A stretch of DNA of 6,765 bases from Gammaproteobacteria bacterium (GTDB lineage Bacteria > Pseudomonadota > Gammaproteobacteria > Pseudomonadales > Pseudomonadaceae). Below are positions 1-5,706 of the stretch, one piece after another; positions within the stretch are counted from its first letter, which is position 1, and every line of letters begins with the position of its first letter. The notes beneath the pieces were generated by a model. The model was not told where the DNA came from and searched no databases. It worked only from the letters and a program-made list of their open reading frames with translations. The DNA is taken from NCBI GenBank assembly GCA_012513235.1, contig JAAZCO010000335.1:1-6765 (forward strand). Reading direction: 5' to 3'. The translations under genes and the position numbers were made by a program.

Positions 1-4
1 AATT

Positions 5-92
5 TGGCGGAGGAGGTGAGATTCGAACTCACGGATAGTCGCCCATCGACGGTTTTCAAGACCGTTGCCTTCAGCCACTCGGCCACTCCTCC
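5..92 (-). tRNA. tRNA-Ser (anticodon UGA)
   Basis: On the minus strand the sequence folds as a class II tRNA. The acceptor stem GGAGGAG (86-92) pairs with CTCCTCC (9-15), followed by a G discriminator and an encoded CCA (5-7). The anticodon stem ACGGT/ACCGT encloses the loop CTTGAAA, giving anticodon TGA, which reads UCA and other UCN serine codons. A long variable arm and the T-loop GTTCGAATC are present. The length of 88 nt including CCA matches bacterial tRNA-Ser. It is divergent from yccA, a neighbour pairing I recall from Pseudomonas. Confidence 0.97.
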
Positions 93-107
93 CTTTCAAT
101 GGCGGCT

Positions 108-135
108 ATGATAGCGCAATATAAAAATCTGTCAA
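108..135 (-). promoter_or_regulatory. sigma70 promoter of tRNA-Ser
   Basis: On the minus strand a perfect -35 box TTGACA (130-135) lies 16 nt from a -10 box TATCAT (108-113). Transcription should start near 101, leaving a leader of about 9 nt before the mature 5' end at 92. The bases after the -10 box (AGCCGCC) are GC-rich. That is the discriminator type seen in stringently controlled stable-RNA promoters; control by ppGpp here is inference. Confidence 0.8.
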
Positions 136-164
136 ACACTTTTTAGCATTTATATTAAAATAGT

Positions 165-173
165 TGCTATGAT
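165..173 (+). promoter_or_regulatory. possible extended -10 promoter for yccA
   Basis: TGCTATGAT fits an extended -10 element (TGn plus TATGAT, five of six consensus bases). No good -35 box sits 16-18 nt upstream; the bases there are AT-rich. A start near 180 would give a leader of about 25 nt before the yccA start. The 110 nt between the tRNA and yccA must hold divergent promoters for both, which supports the call, but the match alone is modest. Confidence 0.4.
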
Positions 174-193
174 GGTTGTCAGCACACTTAATC

Positions 194-198
194 AGGAG
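194..198 (+). promoter_or_regulatory. ribosome binding site that sets the yccA start
   Basis: AGGAG lies 7 nt before the ATG at 206 and 4 nt before the ATG at 203. The same frame is open back to a TTG at 176, but that codon lies upstream of this site and would add residues not seen in relatives. The ATG at 206 (protein beginning MREQQ) has the best spacing and matches the start I remember for Pseudomonas homologues. Confidence 0.7.
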
Positions 199-205
199 TT
201 TTATG

Positions 206-874
206 ATGCGTGAACAACAGAATTACTCGTTAGGCCAGACCACAGCAGCTCGCTCTGAAAGCAGTTCGGTTTTGCGTAACACTTATGGCTTGCTTGCTCT
301 GACATTAGCGTTCAGTGGTGTAGTGGCTTATTTTTCTCAACAAATGGGTATGCCGCATCCCGGCTTAATGCTGACATTAGTTGGCTTTTACGGTTTATTC
401 TTTGCAACCATGAAGCTGCGTAACTCGGGTTGGGGCTTGTTAACAACCTTCGCGCTGACCGGCTTTATGGGTTACACCTTAGGCCCGATCTTAAATATGT
501 ATATGAGCATGCCCAATGGTGCGAGCGTAATTAGCTCAGCCTTTGCCATGACTGCCTTTGTATTTACTGGTTTATCAGCCTACGTGTTGATTACACGTAA
601 AGACATGAGCTTCCTCAATGGCTTTATTACAGTGGGCTTCTTTGTGTTGCTTGCGGCGGTGATTGCCAGCTTTATTTTTGAGATTTCAGGTTTGCAGTTA
701 GCGATCAGTGCAGGTTTTGTACTGTTCTCATCAGTGATGATTCTGTTTCAAACCAGCGCTATTATTCAAGGCGGTGAGCGCAACTACATTATGGCGACTA
801 TCAGCCTGTATGTATCCATCTACAATCTGTTCCTTAGCCTGCTCAGTATCTTGGGTTTCGCTAGCAACGATTAA
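206..874 (+). CDS. yccA: Bax inhibitor-1/YccA family inner-membrane protein
   Basis: A 222-residue hydrophobic protein with about seven predicted membrane spans (roughly residues 26-45, 53-72, 76-94, 107-130, 137-158, 163-183, 194-217) and a short polar N-terminus. Family signatures are VLRNTYGLLALTLAFSG near the start, GFMGYTLGPILN (86-97), SAYVLITRKDMSF (124-136) and GGERNYIMATISLYVSIYNLF (189-209). In E. coli YccA is a substrate and modulator of the membrane protease FtsH and can protect jammed SecY from degradation; the same role here is inference. The acidic pair proposed to sense pH in some BI-1 proteins appears replaced by Gln182 and Ser204. The start at 206 is chosen over 176 because of the ribosome binding site. 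It is a single-gene unit with its own terminator. Confidence 0.93.
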   Translation: MREQQNYSLGQTTAARSESSSVLRNTYGLLALTLAFSGVVAYFSQQMGMPHPGLMLTLVGFYGLFFATMKLRNSGWGLLTTFALTGFMGYTLGPILNMYMSMPNGASVISSAFAMTAFVFTGLSAYVLITRKDMSFLNGFITVGFFVLLAAVIASFIFEISGLQLAISAGFVLFSSVMILFQTSAIIQGGERNYIMATISLYVSIYNLFLSLLSILGFASND

Positions 875-898
875 TAGATATAGCGCTATTGGTTTAGC

Positions 899-934
899 AA
901 AGGGTTCTATTGGTCTACAATAGAACCCTTTTTT
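899..934 (+). terminator. Rho-independent terminator of yccA
   Basis: A perfect 13-bp stem (AAGGGTTCTATTG at 900-912 against CAATAGAACCCTT at 918-930) with a 5-nt loop is followed by a run of T to 934. It begins 25 nt after the yccA stop. The U-tract is on the plus strand, so it isolates yccA from galU, and galU needs its own promoter in 935-1016. I could not identify a convincing one there. Confidence 0.92.
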
Positions 935-977
935 ATTACTTATATTTTGCGTTAAGCATTAACTATATAGGCTCAAG

Positions 978-992
978 GCATGTCCAACATGC
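978..992. repeat. small inverted repeat upstream of galU
   Basis: GCATGT and ACATGC are perfect inverted arms of 6 nt around CCA, 24 nt before the galU start codon. It lies in the galU leader or promoter region. It could be a dimeric operator half-site pair or a weak hairpin. No U-tract follows, so it is not a terminator. It may be chance. Confidence 0.35.
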
Positions 993-1016
993 ATACTCAT
1001 TTAACAAGGATCTGTC

Positions 1017-1850
1017 ATGATTAAAAAATGCTTATTTCCAGCCGCGGGCTACGGTACTCGCTTTTTACCAGCCACCAAAGCCATGCCTAAAGAAATGCTA
1101 CCCATAGTGAACAAGCCATTGATTCAGTATGGCGTCGAAGAAGCGCTACAGGCAGGCCTTAAGCAAATCGCCGTTGTGACCGGTCGTAATAAGCGCGCAA
1201 TTGAAGACCATTTTGATATCAGCTTTGAAATGGAGCATCAGATTTACGGTACAGATAAAGAGCAGTACCTGAAGGGTGTGCGCAGTTTAATCAGCGAGTG
1301 TACTTTCTCATATACGCGCCAAATCGAAATGAAAGGATTAGGGCACGCGATTCTAACGGGCCGCACCTTAATAGGTGATGAAGCATTCGCTGTAGTACTG
1401 GCAGATGACTTGTGCATCAATACGGAGGGCGATGGCGTATTGCAACAAATGATTAAATTGTACAAACAGTTCCGTTGCTCAATTGTTGCCATTCAAGAAG
1501 TGCCCATGGCAGACACTGCTAAATACGGTGTAATTGCCGGCGAGATGATTCGTGATGATATATATCGCGTACATTCCATGGTGGAAAAGCCCAAGCCTGA
1601 AGATGCGCCTTCTAACTTAGCTATTATTGGTCGCTATATTTTGACACCCGATATCTTTGAGTTGATTGAGCAAACCGAGCCAGGCAAGGGCGGTGAGATT
1701 CAAATTACTGATGCGCTCATGAAGCAAGCGCAAGATGGCTGTGTGATTGCCTATAAGTTTAAAGGTCAGCGCTTTGATTGTGGTAGCGTTGAAGGCTATA
1801 TCGATGCGACCAACTTTTGCTACGAGAATCTGTACAAGAAAGGCGAGTAA
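1017..1850 (+). CDS. galU: UTP--glucose-1-phosphate uridylyltransferase
   Basis: This enzyme converts glucose-1-phosphate and UTP to UDP-glucose and pyrophosphate in the cytoplasm. UDP-glucose feeds LPS core, exopolysaccharide and glucan synthesis. The 277 residues match the usual bacterial GalU length. The nucleotide-binding loop AAGYGTRFLPATKAMPKEML is at 9-28, the metal-site motif VVLADD at 126-131, the sugar-binding VEKPKPE at 189-195, the GKGGEIQITDAL segment at 223-234 and FDCGS at 253-257. The ATG is preceded by AAGGA (1006-1010) at 6-nt spacing. From memory, the sequence is nearly collinear with Pseudomonas aeruginosa GalU apart from the last residues. gor follows after 45 nt with no terminator between, so the two are probably co-transcribed. 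Confidence 0.97.
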   Translation: MIKKCLFPAAGYGTRFLPATKAMPKEMLPIVNKPLIQYGVEEALQAGLKQIAVVTGRNKRAIEDHFDISFEMEHQIYGTDKEQYLKGVRSLISECTFSYTRQIEMKGLGHAILTGRTLIGDEAFAVVLADDLCINTEGDGVLQQMIKLYKQFRCSIVAIQEVPMADTAKYGVIAGEMIRDDIYRVHSMVEKPKPEDAPSNLAIIGRYILTPDIFELIEQTEPGKGGEIQITDALMKQAQDGCVIAYKFKGQRFDCGSVEGYIDATNFCYENLYKKGE

Positions 1851-1863
1851 CTGTGCAATATCT

Positions 1864-1878
1864 ATGTGTTAACCACAT
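1864..1878. repeat. small inverted repeat between galU and gor
   Basis: ATGTG and CACAT are 5-nt inverted arms around TTAAC in the 45-nt galU-gor spacer, 17 nt before the gor start. There is no T-run after it, so it should not terminate transcription. It might be a small operator or an RNA hairpin near the gor ribosome binding site, or chance. Confidence 0.3.
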
Positions 1879-1895
1879 GAACTGGAGAGTAGTTT

Positions 1896-3251
1896 ATGTC
1901 CTATGATTTTGATTTATTTGTCATTGGTGCGGGTTCAGGTGGGGTGCGTGCTGCACGTTTTGCCGCCTCATTTGGTGCGAAAGTTGCTGTAGCCGAAAGC
2001 CGTTATTTAGGTGGTACCTGCGTTAACGTCGGTTGTGTGCCGAAAAAGCTGATGGTGTATGCAGCGAACTACCAAGATGAGTTTAAGCTCAGTCGCAGTT
2101 TTGGCTGGGATGTGGAAGCAAAAAGCTTTGACTGGACCACGTTGATTAGCAATAAGAACACTGAGATCGAGCGTCTCAATGGCATTTATGAAAAGCTGCT
2201 GGCTAATAGTGGTGTTAACTTGCTCAATGGTCACGCCAAGTTAGTCGGTGCGCATACCGTGGATGTCGATGGTCAGCAGTATACCGCTGAGCATATTTTA
2301 GTCGCAGTCGGTGGTTGGCCACAGGTGCCTGATATCCCAGGTCGCGAGCACATAACCGATTCTAACCAAGTGTTCTTCTTAAAAGAGCAGCCCAAGCGCG
2401 TCTTAGTGATTGGTGGTGGTTATATTGCGGTTGAGTTTGCCTCAGTCTTTCATGGCTTAGGTTCAGAGACACAACTGGCGTACCGTGGTGATTTGTTTTT
2501 ACGTGGTTTTGATAATGATGTGCGTGAACATTTGCATCAAGAATTACTGAAAAAAGATATGACACTACGCTTTAACTGTGACGTGCAACGTATTGATAAA
2601 CAAGCAGATAATAGCCTGCTTATTACCTTTAACGATGGAAAAACCACAGAAGTTGACTGTATTTTCTATGCCACGGGTCGTCGTCCAATGCTGGACAACC
2701 TAGGCTTGGAAAACGTTGATATTAAGCTGAATAAGCAAGGCTTTATTGCTGTGGATGAGCTGTATCAAACCTCAGAAAGCAGCATTTTAGCCATTGGTGA
2801 TGTAACAGGGCGCGTGCAGCTGACGCCGGTTGCTTTGGCTGAAGGTATGGCCGTTGCGCGTCGTTTATTCCGCAGCGAAGAATACCGTCCAGTGAATTAC
2901 GACCTGATTCCGACGGCAGTATTTAGCTTGCCAAATATTGCCACAGTGGGCATCAGCGAAGAACAGGCAAGGGCAGATGGCTTTGCGGTAGAAATCTTTA
3001 AAAGCAGCTTTAGACCGATGAAGCTCAGTTTATCGGATCAGCAAGAACGCATCTTTATGAAGCTGATTGTTGATAAAGCTACTGACCGTGTCTTGGGCTG
3101 CCATATGGTGGGTCCAGATGCCGGCGAGCTGATGCAAGGTATTGCTGTAGCCTTAAAAGCTGGGGCAACCAAGCAAGTGTTTGATGACACCATTGGTATT
3201 CATCCAACAGCAGCTGAAGAGTTTGTTACCATGCGTACACCCAGCGCATAA
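1896..3251 (+). CDS. gor: glutathione reductase (NADPH)
   Basis: This cytoplasmic FAD flavoenzyme reduces oxidised glutathione with NADPH. It is 451 residues, the standard length. The FAD-binding GAGSGG loop is at 11-16, and the redox-active GGTCVNVGC has Cys42 and Cys47, numbered as in E. coli Gor. The second dinucleotide fold GGGYIAVEF starts at 173. Arg197 and Arg203 sit where Gor enzymes hold the NADPH 2'-phosphate, separating it from NADH-using lipoamide dehydrogenase. ATGRRP follows the second fold, AIGDVTGRVQLTPVA binds FAD, and the C-terminal HPTAAEE supplies the His436/Glu441 catalytic pair. GGAG (1884-1887) lies 8 nt before the ATG. As I recall, P. aeruginosa has a dioxygenase-like gene between galU and gor that is absent here. 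No OxyR site was recognised. Confidence 0.96.
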   Translation: MSYDFDLFVIGAGSGGVRAARFAASFGAKVAVAESRYLGGTCVNVGCVPKKLMVYAANYQDEFKLSRSFGWDVEAKSFDWTTLISNKNTEIERLNGIYEKLLANSGVNLLNGHAKLVGAHTVDVDGQQYTAEHILVAVGGWPQVPDIPGREHITDSNQVFFLKEQPKRVLVIGGGYIAVEFASVFHGLGSETQLAYRGDLFLRGFDNDVREHLHQELLKKDMTLRFNCDVQRIDKQADNSLLITFNDGKTTEVDCIFYATGRRPMLDNLGLENVDIKLNKQGFIAVDELYQTSESSILAIGDVTGRVQLTPVALAEGMAVARRLFRSEEYRPVNYDLIPTAVFSLPNIATVGISEEQARADGFAVEIFKSSFRPMKLSLSDQQERIFMKLIVDKATDRVLGCHMVGPDAGELMQGIAVALKAGATKQVFDDTIGIHPTAAEEFVTMRTPSA

Positions 3252-3276
3252 AACAGACCCCATATAGAACAGTGGC

Positions 3277-3307
3277 AATAAAAACGGCGCATAATATGCG
3301 CCGTTTT
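3277..3307. terminator. bidirectional Rho-independent terminator
   Basis: AAAACGGCGCAT (3281-3292) and ATGCGCCGTTTT (3296-3307) form a perfect 12-bp stem with a 3-nt loop. The plus-strand side ends in TTTT and the minus-strand side in TTTTTATT, so it can stop transcripts from gor and from the convergent copper chaperone gene. The minus-strand U-tract is the longer one. It lies 29 nt after the gor stop and 48 nt after the chaperone stop. Confidence 0.92.
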
Positions 3308-3355
3308 GCTATGTATACAGTGAACTGCACAGATTATGGGGCTATTAAGCGTGCA

Positions 3356-3901
3356 TCAGTGGGCATCGTGCGCAGAATGATCCATAGCCTGGCCATTATG
3401 TTCAGCAGCAGTACCCGCATCGCTGGATTTGATATTGACAGTAATATCAACTTGACCAGCGTGTTCAAATTGTAAAGTCAGTGGTAGTTGTTCACCAGCT
3501 ACTAAAGGCTTTTTCAAATCAATCAGCATCACATGATAGCCGCCAGGCTTAAGTGTGAGGCTGTCATGTGCAGGCACATCGATGCCATCCACTTTAACCA
3601 TGCGCATCACATCGCCTTCATGAATGTGAGCGTGCAGTTCAGTGATGTCAGCGATAGAGCTGTGGGCGCTGAGTAAGCGGTCCGCTTGATCGCTAGGGTT
3701 GTCGATCGTCATAAAGGCCGCGCCAACCGGTGCGCTGGGTGGTAATTCACGTGACCAAGCATTTACCACAGTTAGAGTGGTGTGCGCTGCAGCAGTTGTT
3801 GTATCTACAGTCGAGTGATGCTGATGATGCTCAGCATAGCTGGGTGCTGCAGTTGACAGCGTGATAGCAAAGAGACTGGCAGCAAGGGCTGTTAAGCGCA
3901 T
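3356..3901 (-). CDS. periplasmic PCu(A)C copper chaperone, His-rich
   Basis: A 181-residue secreted protein of the PCu(A)C (DUF461) family, which binds Cu(I) in the periplasm and, in studied members, delivers it to cytochrome oxidase Cu centres with or alongside Sco proteins. Residues 1-23 form a signal peptide with cleavage expected after SYA. The family motif H(M)X10MX21HXM is met exactly by His90, Met101, His123 and Met125, and VPAHDSLTLKPGGYHVML is typical. His-rich segments flank the core: EHHQHH at 24-29, right after the predicted cleavage site, and HNGQAMDHSAHDAH at the C-terminus. These may hold extra copper; that is inference. AGGAG (3909-3913) lies 7 nt before the ATG. No sco or oxidase gene is adjacent, so it appears to be a stand-alone unit converging on gor. 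Confidence 0.93.
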   Translation of the reverse strand: MRLTALAASLFAITLSTAAPSYAEHHQHHSTVDTTTAAAHTTLTVVNAWSRELPPSAPVGAAFMTIDNPSDQADRLLSAHSSIADITELHAHIHEGDVMRMVKVDGIDVPAHDSLTLKPGGYHVMLIDLKKPLVAGEQLPLTLQFEHAGQVDITVNIKSSDAGTAAEHNGQAMDHSAHDAH

Positions 3902-3931
3902 GGAGAAACTCCTGTAATAAAATGCATGATC

Positions 3932-3961
3932 AAAATAGAGTGAGTTAATTTAGCACGTCAA
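3932..3961 (-). promoter_or_regulatory. likely sigma70 promoter of the copper chaperone gene
   Basis: On the minus strand a -35 box TTGACG (3956-3961, five of six consensus bases) lies 18 nt from a -10 box TATTTT (3932-3937, four of six). Transcription would start near 3925, giving a leader of about 24 nt that holds the ribosome binding site. I see no recognisable CueR-type palindrome in the spacer. Confidence 0.55.
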
Positions 3962-3998
3962 GATGATGAATAGGCTGCGGCATTGTGCAGCAGCATTG

Positions 3999-4011
3999 AT
4001 TATGAGACGGC
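3999..4011. repeat. 13-nt direct repeat, copy 1
   Basis: ATTATGAGACGGC matches copy 2 (ATTATAAGACGGC at 4061-4073) at 12 of 13 positions, 62 nt apart. Both lie in the AT-rich spacer between scpB and the copper chaperone gene. On the minus strand each copy reads GCCGTCT followed by CATAAT or TATAAT, so each contains a -10-like hexamer. A shared 9-mer ATTGATTAT at 3995-4003 and 4037-4045 overlaps this area. Function is unknown. Confidence 0.4.
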
Positions 4012-4040
4012 TTTAATATAGCCCATTTAACATAATATTG

Positions 4041-4049
4041 ATTATAGCA
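4041..4049 (-). promoter_or_regulatory. consensus extended -10 element in the spacer
   Basis: On the minus strand TGCTATAAT is a perfect extended -10 (TGn plus TATAAT). The bases 17 nt upstream (TCTTAT) are a poor -35 box, which extended -10 promoters can tolerate. A transcript from here would start near 4034 and reach the copper chaperone gene with a leader of about 130 nt. It could be a second promoter for that gene. The region is AT-rich, which raises the chance of a fortuitous match. Confidence 0.4.
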
Positions 4050-4060
4050 TATCTGTATAT

Positions 4061-4073
4061 ATTATAAGACGGC
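4061..4073. repeat. 13-nt direct repeat, copy 2
   Basis: ATTATAAGACGGC is the second copy of the repeat at 3999-4011, with one mismatch. It ends 7 nt before the scpB stop codon. Read on the minus strand it carries a consensus TATAAT, but no -35 box stands 16-18 nt upstream of it. Confidence 0.4.
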
Positions 4074-4080
4074 GCATTGA

Positions 4081-4866
4081 TCAATCGTTTTGCTTAGATT
4101 TGCCTGTAATTGCTTGTAAGGCGTTTTGCTCAATATCAATAGCAGGATCAATGAACTCTGTCTTCAAGCCATCCTCCATACTCTCAAGCTCCTCCAGCAG
4201 CGAACTAAAGCTAACCTGTGAAGTATTCTTAAGGGTCTGTACTGGCGTCACGCTGACAGCAATCTGCGCTGTTGCGCCCTCTGCCGTATGCTGATCTAGA
4301 GTTTTGTCTTTGCTTGTTACCTGCAAGTCTTGTAAGGCGCTGGCATTGGGTAACTCATTTAAGCCGCGCAAGTTAAAATAATCTAGAAAGGTTTTTGTCG
4401 TGGCCAGCATCGCTGGTTTGCCCGGTACATCTTTGTAGCCCACCACAGTAATCCATTCGCGCTCTAATAACGTCTTGATAATGTTGGTACTGACCGCCAC
4501 ACCACGCACATCTTCAATTTCACCGCGCGTGATTGGCTGGCGATATGCAATTAAGGCTAAGGTTTCTAACATCGCCCGCGAATAACGCTGCGGACGTTCT
4601 TCCCATAAACGCCCAACATATGAAGAATACTCAGTACGTACCTGTAAACGAAAACCTGAAGCCACCTCTGTCAACTGATATGAACGCTCTTGCGTATCTA
4701 AATCAAGCTGCTCTAAAGCTGCGTTAATGTGCGCGATGCTGGGTTGATGTTCTTCGTCAAACAGCTCAACGATACGCCCAACACTTAAAGGCTTGCCTGC
4801 CGCTAACAACAAGGCTTCTAGCACTTTTGCGAAGTGTTGCTTATGCTCGAAATCCAGCTTATTCAT
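4081..4866 (-). CDS. scpB: segregation and condensation protein B
   Basis: ScpB is the winged-helix dimer that binds the ScpA kleisin in the SMC-ScpAB condensin, acting on the nucleoid. From the chosen start the protein has 261 residues. The first winged helix begins at KVLEALLLAAGKPLS (14-28). The most conserved block spans 91-123, including RPQRYSRAMLETLALIAYRQ and TRGEIEDVRGV. VGYKDVPGKPAMLATTKTFLDYFNLR (142-167) closes the second winged helix. Residues from about 181 are a polar, acidic, weakly conserved tail. The ATG at 4866 overlaps the scpA stop (ATGAATAA), fits coupled translation and resembles Pseudomonas proteins beginning MNL. Starts at 4884 (ATG) or 4893 (GTG) are also open, and none has a clear ribosome binding site. 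No strong terminator follows. Confidence 0.93.
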   Translation of the reverse strand: MNKLDFEHKQHFAKVLEALLLAAGKPLSVGRIVELFDEEHQPSIAHINAALEQLDLDTQERSYQLTEVASGFRLQVRTEYSSYVGRLWEERPQRYSRAMLETLALIAYRQPITRGEIEDVRGVAVSTNIIKTLLEREWITVVGYKDVPGKPAMLATTKTFLDYFNLRGLNELPNASALQDLQVTSKDKTLDQHTAEGATAQIAVSVTPVQTLKNTSQVSFSSLLEELESMEDGLKTEFIDPAIDIEQNALQAITGKSKQND

Positions 4867-5704
4867 GGGTTTTAGTTCGTACATGGATTTCACTAAAGGC
4901 TGCGTTTTGCACTAATTCAATCAAAGATTCTTTAACCAACTCTAAAATAGCCATAAAGGTCACAACTACACCTAAACGCCCTTCTTCTAGCGTAAATAAT
5001 CGGGTAAAAGGTACAAAGTTGCCATCACGCAATGCTGTAAGCACCCTGCTCATACGCTCACGGGTTGACAGCGTCTCACGACTAATTTGATGGCTTTCAA
5101 ACATATTGGCGCGCCGCAATACATCAGACATCGCGAGCAAGACTTCTTCCAAAGCCACATCGGCCATTAAGTGGCGCACTTGCGCTTGCGGAGCCACAGC
5201 CTTGGCGATAAATACATCACGGCCCACACGAGGGATGTCATTTAAGTCTTCGGCCGCTGTTTTAATGCGCTCATACTCTTGCAGTCGTCGAATCAGTTCT
5301 GCGCGCGGGTCTTCATCGTCATCCAGGCTGCTGTGCTGTGAGCGTGGTAATAACATGCGCGATTTGATTTCAGCCAGCATAGCCGCCATCACCAAATACT
5401 CAGCCGCGAGTTCTAAGCGCACGGCTTTCATTAGCTCAACGTAGCCCATGTATTGGTGGGTGATTTGCGCAACCTGGATATCAAGAATATCGATATTTTC
5501 TTTACGGATCAGGTACAAGAGTAAATCTAAAGGCCCTTCAAAGGCCTCAAGAATGACTTCCAATGCATCCGGCGGAATATATAAATCCATCGGCAAGGCA
5601 GTCATGGCCTCACCATAAATCAAAGCCAGCGGCAGATGCTCTATTGCTAGAGTCATCGCCGCGCCCTGCTCTTTATCCATAGTTGAATCGATACGCTCAG
5701 TCAT
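4859..5704 (-). CDS. scpA: segregation and condensation protein A
   Basis: ScpA is the kleisin subunit that bridges SMC heads and binds ScpB, organising and segregating the chromosome. The 281-residue protein has a leader of about 45 residues (LPLALIYGEA, then DLYIPPDALEV) like that I recall in Pseudomonas. The hallmark N-terminal SMC-binding domain EAFEGPLDLLLYLIRKENID (53-72) runs on through QYMGYVELM and LAAEYLVMAAMLAEIKSRMLLPR (99-121). A charged linker with SLDDDEDPRAEL (126-137) follows. The C-terminal winged helix covers about 215-275. The ATG at 5704 begins 2 nt after the yciO stop and lacks a clear ribosome binding site, suggesting translational coupling. Met9 (5680) and Met17 (5656) are alternative starts. 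The 3' end overlaps scpB by 8 nt. Confidence 0.95.
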   Translation of the reverse strand: MTERIDSTMDKEQGAAMTLAIEHLPLALIYGEAMTALPMDLYIPPDALEVILEAFEGPLDLLLYLIRKENIDILDIQVAQITHQYMGYVELMKAVRLELAAEYLVMAAMLAEIKSRMLLPRSQHSSLDDDEDPRAELIRRLQEYERIKTAAEDLNDIPRVGRDVFIAKAVAPQAQVRHLMADVALEEVLLAMSDVLRRANMFESHQISRETLSTRERMSRVLTALRDGNFVPFTRLFTLEEGRLGVVVTFMAILELVKESLIELVQNAAFSEIHVRTKTHE

Positions 5705-5706
5705 TA

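Noticed and set aside
176..205. Upstream TTG extension of yccA
   Set aside because: The TTG at 176 lies before the ribosome binding site at 194-198, and the added residues are not part of the family.
947..969. Possible galU promoter TTGCGT plus TATATA
   Set aside because: The boxes are only 11 nt apart, too close for a sigma70 promoter, and other pairings give a poor -35. A promoter must exist in 935-1016 but I cannot place it.
3272..3475. Plus-strand open frame of 67 codons
   Set aside because: It starts in the gor terminator and runs antisense to the copper chaperone gene, with no ribosome site or recognisable product.
3974..3994. GCTGC/GCAGC hairpin after scpB as a terminator
   Set aside because: The stem is only 5 bp with an 8-nt loop and no T-run on the minus strand.
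4038..4065. Plus-strand promoter TTGATT/TATTAT in the scpB spacer
   Set aside because: It would only transcribe antisense into scpB; in such AT-rich sequence this match is expected by chance.
3902..4080. Small gene or non-coding RNA in the spacer
   Set aside because: No open frame with a ribosome site, and no strong hairpin or terminator, was found on either strand.
4827..5090. Plus-strand open frame of 87 codons over the scpA/scpB junction
   Set aside because: It is antisense to both genes and lacks family motifs or a ribosome site.
5106..5444. Plus-strand open frame of 112 codons inside scpA
   Set aside because: It is antisense to a well-supported gene; its Ser/Ala/Arg-rich translation is typical of a shadow frame.
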